A DNA stretch of 64,000 bases from an uncultured Acetatifactor sp. (GTDB taxonomy: Bacteria; Bacillota; Clostridia; Lachnospirales; Lachnospiraceae). Position numbers and translations under genes: made by a program. The notes under the pieces are model-generated. The model was not told the DNA's origin. It did no database searches and saw only the letters and a program-made list of their open reading frames with translations. The stretch is taken from positions 1 through 64,000 of the forward strand of contig CATKYJ010000021.1 of the NCBI GenBank assembly GCA_949840885.1, given 5' to 3'. Below, piece by piece: positions 53,437 through 64,000 of the stretch; position 1 is the stretch's first letter, and each line of letters begins with the position of its first letter.

Positions 53437-53527
53437 TACACAAAGAAATAAAGGATGGTGACGAGTATAATAGTCATTTTTCAGGACATTCTCTTATGAA
53501 AATGACAACTGAAAGTGCGGTGAATGT

Positions 53528-54418
53528 ATGAAACAGTACTCTCTGGAGAATCGCCTGGTACATTTTAAGGGATTTTCCATAGCTTATATGGAATTCGGAA
53601 AGGAAGTGGCTGAGCATACCCACGATGGTATTGAACTGGAGTACGTGGTGTCGGGCAGCGGGGAGCATATCGTCAATGGAAATATACTGAAAGCCACGCC
53701 AGGGACTTTGTGCATTATGGACTATCGCTGCGCCCATCAGATTCGGATGTGGGAGACCATGGAATACTACAATATACTGTTCAAGGTGCCCTTTCTCTGT
53801 GAGGAACTTGACTGGGAGACGAGCCTGAAAGAACTGATGCGGAAATATTATCATTTTGACATGACGGATTCCTTTTTATGTACAGAGATAGCAGGGGAGA
53901 CAGAACGGCGCAGAATGGAGAGTCTTTTTTTCGAGATGCTCAGCGAGGGCATGGAAAAAAAGGAGCGGTATATGGAGGTGACCAGATGCTGCCTTGATCA
54001 GGTTCTGAACTTGATGGTGCGCAGCTGCCAGAGCCAGAGCAATATCTTTATTGACCAGAACATGGCGGCGGCTATGGACTATATCAGGGAGAACAGCGAC
54101 AGCTATCTGCAGCTGGATGAGGTGGCGGCAAAATTCAACTATGTGCCGAAATATTTCTCCCAGAAGCTTAAGGATTACTGCGGTATGAGCTTCAAGCAGC
54201 TTTTGACCGCCAAGCGGCTGCAGAATGTGGTCAATGACTTGCTGGAGACAGACGATTTGTCTATTGATGAAATGATTCAGAAGCACGGATTCACCAACAA
54301 GACTCATTTTTATAATGTGTTTGAGAAAGAATACGGCGTGAAGCCAAAGTTCATGCGGGAATATAAGAACAATTACAGAAAGTTTGTGGAATTAAAGCTG
54401 AAGAATTTTTGGAGTTGA
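53528..54418 (+). CDS. AraC-family transcriptional regulator
   Basis: A 296-residue regulator. The N-terminal cupin-type sensing domain (about 15-110) shows EHTHDGIELEYVVSGSGEH and LCIMDYRCAHQI. The C-terminal double helix-turn-helix domain (about 185-290) has LQLDEVAAKFNYVPKYFSQK, GMSFKQLLTAKRLQ and the signature IDEMIQKHGFTNKTHFYNVF ending in YGVKPKFMRE. A sugar or glycan breakdown product is the usual effector. It directly precedes the GH2/beta-helix/ABC importer genes and very likely controls them, and possibly itself through the repeats upstream. The ribosome site (AAGTGCGGTGA) is moderate. Confidence 0.92.
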   Translation: MKQYSLENRLVHFKGFSIAYMEFGKEVAEHTHDGIELEYVVSGSGEHIVNGNILKATPGTLCIMDYRCAHQIRMWETMEYYNILFKVPFLCEELDWETSLKELMRKYYHFDMTDSFLCTEIAGETERRRMESLFFEMLSEGMEKKERYMEVTRCCLDQVLNLMVRSCQSQSNIFIDQNMAAAMDYIRENSDSYLQLDEVAAKFNYVPKYFSQKLKDYCGMSFKQLLTAKRLQNVVNDLLETDDLSIDEMIQKHGFTNKTHFYNVFEKEYGVKPKFMREYKNNYRKFVELKLKNFWS

Positions 54419-54481
54419 GAATGGGGAAAGATTCAGAGAGATTTCCGGAAATTTACAGAACAGAAAAACTGGAGGACTGCC

Positions 54482-57352
54482 ATGGATAGATTTGCGGAGA
54501 TTGCCGCGAAAGGCATGGGAGGAAGAGCCCATCTGCTGGAAGAGGCGAAGCCTTTGGAGCATGAAAAAAGAATCTGCATCCTGGAGGATGCAGACGGAAA
54601 GGTACTTCAGACCGGAGACGAAAACCATTCCATAGAAATTGGGACAGAGCCGCCCTGTACCAAAGAGGCGCTTTACAGAAAGCTGAAAGAGATAAGGGAG
54701 AAGATGAGCGTCTATCTGGCGGATTATGCGCCGCCTCTGCATCCACTTACCAGGGAGTACCCTATTGAAAGCTTTCTGCTGGACGGGGAAAGCAAAGTCG
54801 TGCTGCCCCATTACGGCGGCCCGGTGGGACGGCACAAGGCAGTGTACGAAGCGGAGTTTTTTGTGGAAGTCCAGCAGGGAAAGGCGTATGATATCTGTTT
54901 TGGCGGCGCGGACTATTACGCAGTCGTCTACATAAATGATTTCTGCATGGGTACCCATGAGGGATTTTTCGCCCCCTTTTCCTTTCCGGTGACAGATGCG
55001 CTGATTAAAGGGGTAAACCGGCTGAAAATAGAACTCTATAACGATTACGTCTACCAGGGCAACGGCTCTGGCGGCGTCTCCGCAGAGGGGGACAAGCTTT
55101 ATGCCGCCACGGGACTTGGATGGGACGACCCAATGCTGGGCTGGCATCACTGCCCCGCCGGCATGGGCATCTATGGACCCGTATGTCTAAAGGAGCGAAA
55201 TGAAATCCATATTACAGATCTGTTCGTGCGCCCTCTATTGGAGGAGCAGGCGGCGGAATTGTGGGTGGAGATAGATAATGCCGGGTACCGTTCCGTGGAG
55301 GGGAGAATCCGTTATTCCATTTTTGGCCAGAATTTTCATGAGACGGTATGTAAAGATATCGTTTACCTGCCCAAAACCTGCGAAACCGTAGGGTTGGGGG
55401 ATACCTTTACCCAGGCGAAGCGAAAAGACTCCATCGGAAAGGGAATGCCCATGCCTATCCGCCACGGAAAGAATATTTATCGAATTAAGGTAAAAATGCC
55501 CGCTCCAAAGCTCTGGGAGCCGGATACCCCCTATCTGTACCAGGCGCAGGCAGCTGTTCTCGTTGGGGATCAGGCCCTGGACGTGAGAAAATGCCAGTTT
55601 GGCATGAGAAGCTTTATCCAGGACCTACAGGGCGCAAGGAAAGGCATGTTTTATCTAAACGGCAGGAAAATACGCCTGCGGGGGGCCAACACCATGGGCT
55701 TTGAGCAGCAGGACGTGATGCGAGAGGACTGGGGACAGCTTGTAGACGACATTTTGCTGGCAAAGCTGTGCAACATGAATTTCCTGCGGTTTACCCAGCG
55801 GCCGGTTCAGGAGGAGGTTTACGATTACTGCGACAGGCTGGGCCTGATGACCCAGACGGATCTGCCTCTGTTTGGCTGTATGAGACGGACCAAAGTCAGC
55901 GAGGGAATCCGACAGGCGGAGGAAATGATCTGTATGGTTAGGAAGCATCCCTGCAACATCCTGATCACATATATCAACGAGCCGTTTCCCAATGCCATGA
56001 ACGAACCTCACAGACATCTTTCCAGGGAGGAGCTGGAGCAGTTTTTCCGGATGTGCGATATGGCGGTAAGGCTGCTAAATCCCGATCAGGTCATCAAGCA
56101 TGTGGACGGAGACTACGACCCTCCCACGGAGGGAATGCCGGACAACCACTGCTACACCCTTTGGTACAACGGCCATGGCATGGACGCTGGCAGGCTGCAC
56201 AAGGGCTATTGGCTCCCGGTGCGGCCCGGCTGGTACTATGGCTGCGGGGAGTACGGCGCGGAGGGCTTGGAGGACTGCGAAGTGATGGAGGCATGCTATC
56301 CAAGGGAATGGCTTCAGGAGCCCTTTGACCCGGGAAAGATCGTGGGCGCCCAGACAGGGGATTTCCACAGATTCTTTTACGACACCCAGGACACCATGAA
56401 GGACTGGGTCAGGGAAAGCCAGGAGCACCAGCGCTTTGCCACGAAATTCATGACAGAGGCTTTCCGCCGGGACGACCGCATGGTCTCAAACGCCATTCAT
56501 CTGTTTATTGACGCATGGCCCAGCGGATGGATGAAAGCCATCATGGACTCTAAGCGCAATCCCAAGCCGGCCTATTTTGCCTACAGGGATGCCTTAAGGC
56601 CTATTCTATTGAGCCTGCGGACGGACAGATTCCGATACTTTGCCGGGGAGGAGATCCGGGTGGAATGCTTCCTGTGTAACGATACCAACAAGGAGGATCC
56701 CCACTGCCGGATTGTCTATGAACTGTACCGAAAAGGGAGACTTGCCGCGCGCGGCACCATGGAGGCGCAGCTGCAGGACTGTCAGGCGGGATACACATCG
56801 GAGTGCTCCTTTGCAGTGGAGAATGTGACAAAACGGGAGACAGTGACTTTGCGGGCGGTTCTGCTGGACGGACAAGGCGAAGCTCTAAGTGCCCAGATGC
56901 TGGAAATTGATATATTTGAAGACAAGGAAGTGCCGGCAAACCAGGATGTGGTGCTTCTTTGCCCCAAAATCGGTATCCATGAGATTGCGGGAGAACAGAT
57001 AGAGGTCAAAGAGTGCGGCATGCTTCCGGTGCATTTTGTCTCCAGAAAGACAGGGCACAGATGCGTGGCAAAATTTGGGCCCAGAGATTTCTCTTTCTGG
57101 TATGACAAGGAAAAAGACCGGATTGCGCCCATCGCGGAGAGAACGTTTACTGCGCCTGGATTTACGCCTATTTTGCTTAGCGGCAACAAAGGGGCGAAAG
57201 GACAATGGGAGAGCGCCTATGTGTGCGCGGAAAAATGGTACCGGAACAAGCGCTATATTGTCTGCACTGCGGATTTGCGCTTAGAGGAGCCCATAGCAAA
57301 ACTGTTTCTGGCAGAACTGATGAAACCAGAAAAGAAGAAAAGGGAGAAGTAG
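54482..57352 (+). CDS. Glycoside hydrolase family 2 enzyme
   Basis: A 956-residue retaining glycosidase of the GH2 type. A sugar-binding/jelly-roll region (about 100-245) and an Ig-like beta-sandwich (about 250-390) precede the TIM barrel (about 395-720). The acid/base Glu is likely E500 in LITYINEPFP; the nucleophile is likely E590 in YYGCGEYGAEG. A C-terminal beta region (about 725-945) follows. No signal peptide is seen, so it should act in the cytoplasm on imported oligosaccharides. The substrate (galactoside, glucuronide, mannoside) is not clear from the motifs. GGAGGACTGCC precedes ATG 54482. It begins the structural part of the AraC-controlled locus. Confidence 0.88.
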   Translation: MDRFAEIAAKGMGGRAHLLEEAKPLEHEKRICILEDADGKVLQTGDENHSIEIGTEPPCTKEALYRKLKEIREKMSVYLADYAPPLHPLTREYPIESFLLDGESKVVLPHYGGPVGRHKAVYEAEFFVEVQQGKAYDICFGGADYYAVVYINDFCMGTHEGFFAPFSFPVTDALIKGVNRLKIELYNDYVYQGNGSGGVSAEGDKLYAATGLGWDDPMLGWHHCPAGMGIYGPVCLKERNEIHITDLFVRPLLEEQAAELWVEIDNAGYRSVEGRIRYSIFGQNFHETVCKDIVYLPKTCETVGLGDTFTQAKRKDSIGKGMPMPIRHGKNIYRIKVKMPAPKLWEPDTPYLYQAQAAVLVGDQALDVRKCQFGMRSFIQDLQGARKGMFYLNGRKIRLRGANTMGFEQQDVMREDWGQLVDDILLAKLCNMNFLRFTQRPVQEEVYDYCDRLGLMTQTDLPLFGCMRRTKVSEGIRQAEEMICMVRKHPCNILITYINEPFPNAMNEPHRHLSREELEQFFRMCDMAVRLLNPDQVIKHVDGDYDPPTEGMPDNHCYTLWYNGHGMDAGRLHKGYWLPVRPGWYYGCGEYGAEGLEDCEVMEACYPREWLQEPFDPGKIVGAQTGDFHRFFYDTQDTMKDWVRESQEHQRFATKFMTEAFRRDDRMVSNAIHLFIDAWPSGWMKAIMDSKRNPKPAYFAYRDALRPILLSLRTDRFRYFAGEEIRVECFLCNDTNKEDPHCRIVYELYRKGRLAARGTMEAQLQDCQAGYTSECSFAVENVTKRETVTLRAVLLDGQGEALSAQMLEIDIFEDKEVPANQDVVLLCPKIGIHEIAGEQIEVKECGMLPVHFVSRKTGHRCVAKFGPRDFSFWYDKEKDRIAPIAERTFTAPGFTPILLSGNKGAKGQWESAYVCAEKWYRNKRYIVCTADLRLEEPIAKLFLAELMKPEKKKREK

Positions 57353-57362
57353 GGAGAGGATT

Positions 57363-58688
57363 ATGGCGACATATTATGTGGATTCCATGGATGGAAAGGC
57401 TGAGAACAGCGGACTGGATAGAGAGGCTCCCACATCCGATTATAAAACCCTGAACGTAAAGCCTGGGGACACGATTCTTTTCAGGCGGGGAAGCTTTATT
57501 CGGGGAAAACTATACAGCGTGGAGGGGGAGGAAGGGAAACCTGTAACTTATGGGGCCTATGGCAGCGGAGAGAAGCCCACATTCTGCGGCTCTGTCAGCT
57601 TAAATCAGGAATCCCTCTGGACTCGGGAGGCGGAAAATATCTGGGTATACGCCATGCCAAAGCTTGACGAAGCGGCCAATCTGATCTTCAACAAATCCGA
57701 CCTCTGCGGCGTCCCAAGGTGGAGCAGGGAGGAACTGTGCAGTCAGGGGGAGTTTTGGGACAATTGCTTTGACCTTGCGAACCGTTCTGGGGAGAAGCCG
57801 GAAGAACATAGGATTTATCTGTACTCTACAGAGAATCCGGCCCTGTTTTATACGGATATTGAATGCGCCGTGTGCAGCATATCCAGGCTGGCTGACAACG
57901 GACATGACATGGTGTTTGAAGATCTGCGCTTTATAAATGGCGGTCAGCATGGAATTGCGGGCACCAGACAGTGCAGGAATCTGAAGATCCGGAATTGCGA
58001 CTTTACCTATATTGGCGGCGCTGTCTGGAGTACAGACAGGAGGATTCGGTTCGGAAATGCCATTGAGTGCTGGAACTTTGCAGAGAATGTGGAAGTCAGC
58101 GGATGCTTTTTTGATAATATCTACGACTCCGCGGTGACCCATCAGGGGGACGCGCGCTGCCAGCCGGCCGACGGACTGATAATTCGGGACAATGTTTTCC
58201 TCCGGTGCGGGATGGCGGCTTATGAGCAGCGGGACAGGCTTCCCAAGTCAGCGGAGTTTTGCGGCAACATATGCATCGATGCGGGAGAAGGCTTTTCCGG
58301 AAACGGCGTGACCATGCCCAGGGCCTCTGAAATCTGGCCAAAGCCTATGGGACATCATATTTTTCTTTGGAGAATTCCGCAGGCAAAGGGGGATGAAACT
58401 GTCACCGTGAGGAACAATCTCTTTTATAACGCGCCTTACGGGGCCGCCATCTATTCCCTTATGGGACAGGATGCGGAGGAGGGTGTGAAGCTGGAGAGAA
58501 ATGTATACTATACCCAAAACAGCGAACTGATCTGCAGATGGCATGCTATCGATTACCGCAGTTATGAAGAATTTGCGGTCTGGGATCAGGACAGTGCCCA
58601 GGCGGAGGCAGAAGAAGCGAGAGCGCTGGCAAAAGCGTGCAGGCAGCACAAAGACACACACAGTATAAGAAAGGGAATGAGCGTATGA
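57363..58688 (+). CDS. Right-handed parallel beta-helix carbohydrate-active protein
   Basis: A 441-residue protein starting MATYYVDSMDGKAENSGLD, the usual opening of right-handed beta-helix glycan enzymes. GDTILFRRGSFIRG and TYGAYGSGEKPTF follow. Beta-helix coils (about 150-390) are seen as FEDLRFINGGQHGIAG, LKIRNCDFTYIGGAVWS, VEVSGCFFDNIYDSAVTHQG and GLIIRDNVFLRCG. It could be a polysaccharide lyase or hydrolase; the catalytic residues cannot be told. No signal peptide, so it probably acts in the cytoplasm after the GH2 enzyme or before it. It starts 11 bases after the GH2 gene, and its stop overlaps the next start as ATGA (58685-58688). Confidence 0.78.
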   Translation: MATYYVDSMDGKAENSGLDREAPTSDYKTLNVKPGDTILFRRGSFIRGKLYSVEGEEGKPVTYGAYGSGEKPTFCGSVSLNQESLWTREAENIWVYAMPKLDEAANLIFNKSDLCGVPRWSREELCSQGEFWDNCFDLANRSGEKPEEHRIYLYSTENPALFYTDIECAVCSISRLADNGHDMVFEDLRFINGGQHGIAGTRQCRNLKIRNCDFTYIGGAVWSTDRRIRFGNAIECWNFAENVEVSGCFFDNIYDSAVTHQGDARCQPADGLIIRDNVFLRCGMAAYEQRDRLPKSAEFCGNICIDAGEGFSGNGVTMPRASEIWPKPMGHHIFLWRIPQAKGDETVTVRNNLFYNAPYGAAIYSLMGQDAEEGVKLERNVYYTQNSELICRWHAIDYRSYEEFAVWDQDSAQAEAEEARALAKACRQHKDTHSIRKGMSV

Positions 58689-59638
58689 GCAAAAAGAAGT
58701 TCACTGGCGCAGTCCGGCGGGACAAGCGAAAAAGCATATGGAAAGATACGGCCAGCTGGCAGATGCTGCTTTTGGCCATGCCAGCTATTGTGGGATATAC
58801 GTTGTTCAATTATATTCCACTGGTCATGTCGCTGGTCATTCCTTTCAAGGACTATAAGTTTGCAAAGGGGATTGCCGGAAGCGACTGGGTGGGATTTCGG
58901 AACTTCGGATGGATGTTTACCAGTTCTGCCATGGGAAGAGTGATTCGCAATACCTTTCTGTACGGGTTATGGTTTATGATGATAGGTACGGTTATAAATA
59001 TCATTATTGCCCTGCTGTTATTTGAGGTCACCAACAGACGGGCGCTGAAAGCATACCAGACAATCATTACCTTTCCCAACTTCATGTCAATGGTTATTGT
59101 GGGTTATGTGGTATATGCGATTCTCAGTCCCAGAACAGGATATCTGAACCAGGTCATCGGACTGTTTGGGGCGGAGCCTGTGGATGCCTACATGAGCCCG
59201 GGAGCCTGGCCGGGGATTTTGACCATTGTAAGCGTGTGGAAAGGGATGGGAATCAACTCTCTGTTCTACTTTGCCTCCCTGATGGCAGTGGACACCCAGT
59301 TGTATGAAGCGGCGCAGATCGACGGGGCCAACAGATTCCAGCGGATGTGGCATATATCCATTCCACATTTGACATCGCTGGCCTGTATTTTCATCATTTT
59401 GAATGCGGGGAAACTGATCAACGGGAATTTCGATCTGTTCTATATCATTCCCAGAGACACGCCCCTTCTGTACTCCACTACGGATATTCTGAATACGTAT
59501 GTATACCGCGCGTTGGCAACAGGCAAATATTCTATGGGGGCCACGGTAGGCCTGGTGCAGTCGGTGGTAGGCATGATTCTCGTGGTGACGGCAAACCTGA
59601 TCGTCAGGAAGATATCGCCGGATAATTCCATGTTTTAG
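58685..59638 (+). CDS. ABC oligosaccharide permease (LplB-like)
   Basis: A 317-residue permease with six spans. The coupling loop YEAAQIDGANRFQRMWHISI is canonical for carbohydrate importers. The start overlaps the previous stop as ATGA; AAGGGAATGAG lies upstream. A longer frame (from 58637) would overlap the beta-helix gene and is unlikely. It works with the permease at 59649 and the binding lipoprotein at 60619. The arrangement permease-permease-lipoprotein without an ATPase is the standard one for MsmX-powered systems of the Lpl/YtcQ type. Confidence 0.92.
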   Translation: MSKKKFTGAVRRDKRKSIWKDTASWQMLLLAMPAIVGYTLFNYIPLVMSLVIPFKDYKFAKGIAGSDWVGFRNFGWMFTSSAMGRVIRNTFLYGLWFMMIGTVINIIIALLLFEVTNRRALKAYQTIITFPNFMSMVIVGYVVYAILSPRTGYLNQVIGLFGAEPVDAYMSPGAWPGILTIVSVWKGMGINSLFYFASLMAVDTQLYEAAQIDGANRFQRMWHISIPHLTSLACIFIILNAGKLINGNFDLFYIIPRDTPLLYSTTDILNTYVYRALATGKYSMGATVGLVQSVVGMILVVTANLIVRKISPDNSMF

Positions 59639-59648
59639 GAGGCAGAGG

Positions 59649-60566
59649 ATGGTAGACACAAAATTTAGGAAGAAAAAGAAAAAAATAACGGCTTTTGACA
59701 TATGGGTGAACGTGTTTTTTTGCCTGTTGTGCGTCTGTTTCGTGCTGCCTTTGATGTTGGTCATTTCGGCTTCCTTTACCAGTGAAAAGTGGCTGATGTC
59801 CGGAAACGGTTTTTCCCTGATTCCTCAGGACTTTACTCTGGAAGCTTACAAATCTGCCTTTGCCAACAGGACGAAGATGATTCTGGCCTATGGGACTACG
59901 GCTGCCCAGGCTTTTTTGGGAACTTTTCTTAGTTCCACTGTGGCGGGACTGGCGGCATACCCCCTGTCCAGAACAAACTTTCGGTTTAAGAAACCGCTGA
60001 CGATATTTATTTTTGCGACCATGCTGTTTAGCGCAGGCATGATTCCGTCCTATCTGGTGTATTCCAAATGGTACAGAATCAGCAATACTTTCTGGATTTA
60101 TATCCTGCCAAGCATCACAGGGGGAGCATGGAATACCATGGTGTTTCGGACTTTTTTCAAGGGGCTGCCGGAGTCTTTGTTTGAATCGGCCCACTTGGAC
60201 GGGGCAAAGGAATTGCAGATCTTTTTTCGGATCGTTGTACCCCTGTCCACCCCCGTATTTGCATCCATCGGCTTTATGACATTGGTGGGAAAGTGGAACG
60301 ACTATACTACGTCCATGGTTTATATAAGAGACGAGAATCTCTACACACTGCAGTTTCTGCTGCAGCGTCTGATGACGGAGGCACAGTTTTTGAAGAACCT
60401 GTCCCAGACTGCCATGGGGAACGTGGTGCTGGATTCCTCCAGCCTTCCCAGCGAGACCCTGAAGTATGCGCTGTGTGTGATAGCTGCCGGGCCCATGCTG
60501 GTAATCTTCCCATTCTTTCAGAAGTATTTTTCTCAGGGTCTGACCATCGGGGCTGTGAAAGGCTAG
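59649..60566 (+). CDS. ABC oligosaccharide permease (LplC/YtcP-like)
   Basis: A 305-residue permease with six spans. A basic N-terminus (RKKKKKITAFDIW) precedes the first span. The coupling loop is FESAHLDGAKELQIFFRIVV, with ESA in place of EAA. The C-terminus GPMLVIFPFFQKYFSQGLTIGAVKG is typical of the LplC type. AGGAGGCAGAGG lies just before the start. It partners with the permease at 58685. Confidence 0.92.
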   Translation: MVDTKFRKKKKKITAFDIWVNVFFCLLCVCFVLPLMLVISASFTSEKWLMSGNGFSLIPQDFTLEAYKSAFANRTKMILAYGTTAAQAFLGTFLSSTVAGLAAYPLSRTNFRFKKPLTIFIFATMLFSAGMIPSYLVYSKWYRISNTFWIYILPSITGGAWNTMVFRTFFKGLPESLFESAHLDGAKELQIFFRIVVPLSTPVFASIGFMTLVGKWNDYTTSMVYIRDENLYTLQFLLQRLMTEAQFLKNLSQTAMGNVVLDSSSLPSETLKYALCVIAAGPMLVIFPFFQKYFSQGLTIGAVKG

Positions 60567-60575
60567 TTGCAGGAT

Positions 60576-60593
60576 AAAACACATTTGTGTTTT
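60576..60593 (+). other. Intercistronic hairpin before the solute-binding protein gene
   Basis: AAAACACA and TGTGTTTT form an 8-bp stem with a two-base nominal loop between the permease and the lipoprotein gene. Such hairpins often stabilise or process the message so that the binding protein is made in excess. Confidence 0.45.
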
Positions 60594-60618
60594 TGATAAA
60601 AAAAGAGGAGGTAATAAG

Positions 60619-62307
60619 ATGAAAAGAAAAAGACTGACCGGTTTGCTGTTGGCGGCTGCGATGACGGCTGTGGTGTGCCTGGGAGGCTGCGGGGACAGCA
60701 AAAACCAGGATTCGGCGTCCGGGGGGGAAAAGTCCGACCAGACGGAATCCAAGCAGGAATCCCAGGAGAAGCAGGAGAGTGAATCCGTACAGGGCGGCCA
60801 GGAGGCGCTGGAGGAGAAGACCATCCAGGTCTGGCTGGGCGGTCCTGGCAAGCAGAAAGATTCAGACGAGGTCTGGGCAGAGTTCAATAAACTGCTGCAG
60901 CAGTATGTACCCAATACCACAGTGGAATTTACCGTGTTTCCCACCAGCGAATACAAGGAGAAATATAACCAGATGCTGGCCAGCGGCGAGGGTGTGGATC
61001 TGGCCTGGATTGCCAACTGGGTTACTGGCAGCACCAACGAAAATATCAAGGACGGCAACCTGATGGAACTGAACGATTTGCTGGATACCTACGGCCAGGG
61101 AATCAAGGAGGCGCTGGGGGATACCATCCTGGACTTTCACAGGGAGAAAGACGGCGGGCTGTACTATCTGATCTGCAATCAGGGACTGAGCACGGAGAAG
61201 AGAGCGTTCTGGCTGCCTACGGAACTGGTGGAACTGGCCGGGGATGGCTGGCTGGAAGAGACGAAAGCAGTAGTGGACAAATGGTGGAATGAGCCGGATT
61301 CTACTGTGGATGACCTCCAGGCAGTATTTGACCAGTTCGACATATATTTAAGCGCCTGTAAGGACGCAGGCAAGCTTTATGCCGGTCCCTCCACGGACTA
61401 TTTCCTGGGCTGGGAATACCGGAGCAATCTGCACCGGACAGACAGCTACTGGGTGGGGGTCTTAAGAAACAGCGATTTCCAGGTAGTGGATGCGGTGGAT
61501 ACGGAATATTTTAAACTCTATTGCAAAAATATGGCTGACTGGTACCAGAAAGGGTACATTAGATCTGACATTGCCTCCATCGATTCCAGAAATGATTTGC
61601 ACTTTGTAACAGGAGGGGAGTATGACAATAATACCATGATTGTCTATCTCCACGACTATAAGTCCAATGCAGATATTAAGATGCGGCAGGAGAAAGCAGG
61701 CGTGGAACTGTCGGTGATTCCCATTGAGCGTCAGGCTACCCTGGGCAAGGGAGATGCCACTGCCACAGCGATTCCCTACTGTGCCGATGAACCGGAACGG
61801 GCTATGATGGTACTGAACGCTATTTACACCCAGCCTGATTTGTACCAACTGCTAATCTACGGTATAGAGGGGAAGCACTATACGGACAATGGTGATGGAA
61901 CGGTTACGGCAACTTTTAACGGGGTGAGGGATTCCGCGGAATCTCCTTACGGACTTTGGAACTGGTGTATCGGACTGTGCAAAAACTCCCTGGTGACCCA
62001 GACCGACACTCCGGGCCATTATGAGGAAATGGCGGAACTTGACAAGAAAGCCCAAATTGACCCTTTGCTTGGTTTCGCTTTCAGTGCTCCTGACAGTCAG
62101 GATATAGTGGCAATAATGCCCACTTTGGAGGCCATCAATAAAGAGTACAATCCAATGATGCAGAACGGTTACTTGGGGGCCGACTGGGAGAAAACCTATA
62201 ATAAATTTGTAGAGGAACGTAAGGCAGCCGGTGTGGACAAGCTAATTGCAGAAATCCAGAGGCAGTTGGATGTGTATCTTGAGGAGAATAATATTACGTC
62301 ATGGTAA
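60619..62307 (+). CDS. Extracellular solute-binding lipoprotein (LplA-like)
   Basis: A 562-residue substrate-binding lipoprotein of the GH2-locus importer. Signal peptide with lipobox CLGGC (Cys24), then a Ser/Gln/Glu linker (about 25-70). The binding domain (about 75-562) has KTIQVWLGGPGKQKDSDEVW, VEFTVFPTSEYKEKYNQML, GEGVDLAWIANWV and LGFAFSAPDSQD. The size is typical for the LplA class (500-570), larger than maltose-binding-type proteins. GAGGAGG lies upstream of ATG 60619. It is the last gene of the locus. Ligand unknown, presumably the oligosaccharide cut by the GH2 and beta-helix enzymes. Confidence 0.93.
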   Translation: MKRKRLTGLLLAAAMTAVVCLGGCGDSKNQDSASGGEKSDQTESKQESQEKQESESVQGGQEALEEKTIQVWLGGPGKQKDSDEVWAEFNKLLQQYVPNTTVEFTVFPTSEYKEKYNQMLASGEGVDLAWIANWVTGSTNENIKDGNLMELNDLLDTYGQGIKEALGDTILDFHREKDGGLYYLICNQGLSTEKRAFWLPTELVELAGDGWLEETKAVVDKWWNEPDSTVDDLQAVFDQFDIYLSACKDAGKLYAGPSTDYFLGWEYRSNLHRTDSYWVGVLRNSDFQVVDAVDTEYFKLYCKNMADWYQKGYIRSDIASIDSRNDLHFVTGGEYDNNTMIVYLHDYKSNADIKMRQEKAGVELSVIPIERQATLGKGDATATAIPYCADEPERAMMVLNAIYTQPDLYQLLIYGIEGKHYTDNGDGTVTATFNGVRDSAESPYGLWNWCIGLCKNSLVTQTDTPGHYEEMAELDKKAQIDPLLGFAFSAPDSQDIVAIMPTLEAINKEYNPMMQNGYLGADWEKTYNKFVEERKAAGVDKLIAEIQRQLDVYLEENNITSW

Positions 62308-62363
62308 TATGCGGCGTGACATGTGCCCTAAAGATTACTTTTGGCATCCCATGCGCCGCATGT
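62307..62363 (+). other. Inverted repeat after the solute-binding protein gene
   Basis: ATGCGGCG (62309-62316) pairs with CGCCGCAT (62354-62361), with wobble extension to about 12 bp. It starts at the stop codon and has no T tract, so its role as a terminator is weak. TTGACA at 62384-62389 is a possible -35 for eno, with no convincing -10. Confidence 0.35.
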
Positions 62364-62526
62364 CCTGTCAACACAGCTTGCTTTTGACAGTGCATATCTT
62401 TCTGATATTTGGGATATCCTAACGGCAGCGAATGCATAAAATATTTTTGCTTGCCAGAGCGTCTTTTTTGACTGTTTCTTTTAGAAATGCATGACTCGCT
62501 TGGAGCGATAAGGGGAGACAGTGTGA

Positions 62527-63891
<1,365 letters not shown>

Positions 63892-63944
63892 GGCAGAGTG
63901 ATGATTTCATGAGATCTTGAAAAGATAAGGGAAGCCTAAAAGAT

Positions 63945-63983
63945 AAAAAGCATTATTCCAATAAAATGGGTAATGCTTTTTTT
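63945..63983 (+). terminator. Rho-independent terminator of eno
   Basis: AAAAAGCATTA (63945-63955) pairs with TAATGCTTTTT (63971-63981), followed by more T. Confidence 0.88.
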
Positions 63984-64000
63984 AATCCTGCTATATTTGG

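Overview
This window looks like a chromosomal segment of an endospore-forming, anaerobic gut Clostridium of the Lachnospiraceae type. The evidence is a gpr/spoIIP sporulation pair beside rpsT, a T-box leader ahead of thrS, strong AGGAGG-type ribosome binding sites, lipobox lipoproteins, Bce-type two-component/ABC modules, msmX-dependent sugar importers and a host-glycan-directed surface protein. No rRNA, tRNA, CRISPR array, phage or transposase gene was seen. The assignment to family level is inference from gene content.

Layout. 1-6.9 kb: an aldo/keto reductase running off the left edge, a coiled-coil charged protein, a cyclophilin lipoprotein, a CarD-like regulator, then a threonine T-box, a small membrane protein and thrS, and a DUF1540 metal-binding-type protein flanked by structured RNA. 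7-13.7 kb: a duplicated YcxB-like membrane protein, then (minus strand) a BceAB-type ABC transporter and its response regulator/histidine kinase pair; the kinase is frameshifted. 14-19.7 kb: mnmA followed by an unknown protein, a zinc-ribbon membrane protein, a TPM-domain protein, a PHP phosphatase and a TIM-barrel sugar-phosphate isomerase/epimerase-like protein. 19.8-22.9 kb: rpsT (minus), gpr, spoIIP. 23-31.2 kb: a two-part PMT glycosyltransferase (minus), an ABC exporter whose permease carries a long coiled coil, and a PHP phosphoesterase.

31.4-41.6 kb is one tightly packed operon: two very large solute-binding lipoproteins with N-terminal propeller-like sensor regions bracket two sugar-type permeases, a MacA/HlyD-like adaptor and a MacB-core-like membrane protein, with no ATPase. 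41.7-45.2 kb: a YgjP-like metalloprotease, a CDF metal transporter and gpmI. 45.4-53.2 kb: a 1938-residue secreted M60-type (mucinase-like) metalloprotease with a dockerin-like motif, directly followed by a membrane-anchored, cohesin-like, proline-rich protein and an Fe-S aldo/keto reductase. 53.5-62.3 kb: an AraC-controlled carbohydrate locus with a cytoplasmic GH2 glycosidase, a beta-helix enzyme, two permeases and a solute-binding lipoprotein. 62.6-63.9 kb: eno and its terminator.

The most unusual signals are (1) a sense-oriented ~18-base repeat that supplies an in-frame Met-Glu-Glu-Arg/Lys-His-Ser leader at the 5' ends of several unrelated genes; (2) the M60 protease plus putative membrane-anchored cohesin-like partner; (3) the importer operon with dual propeller/solute-binding proteins and ATPase-less MacA/MacB-like parts; and (4) a leader with mutually exclusive hairpins before the DUF1540 gene.
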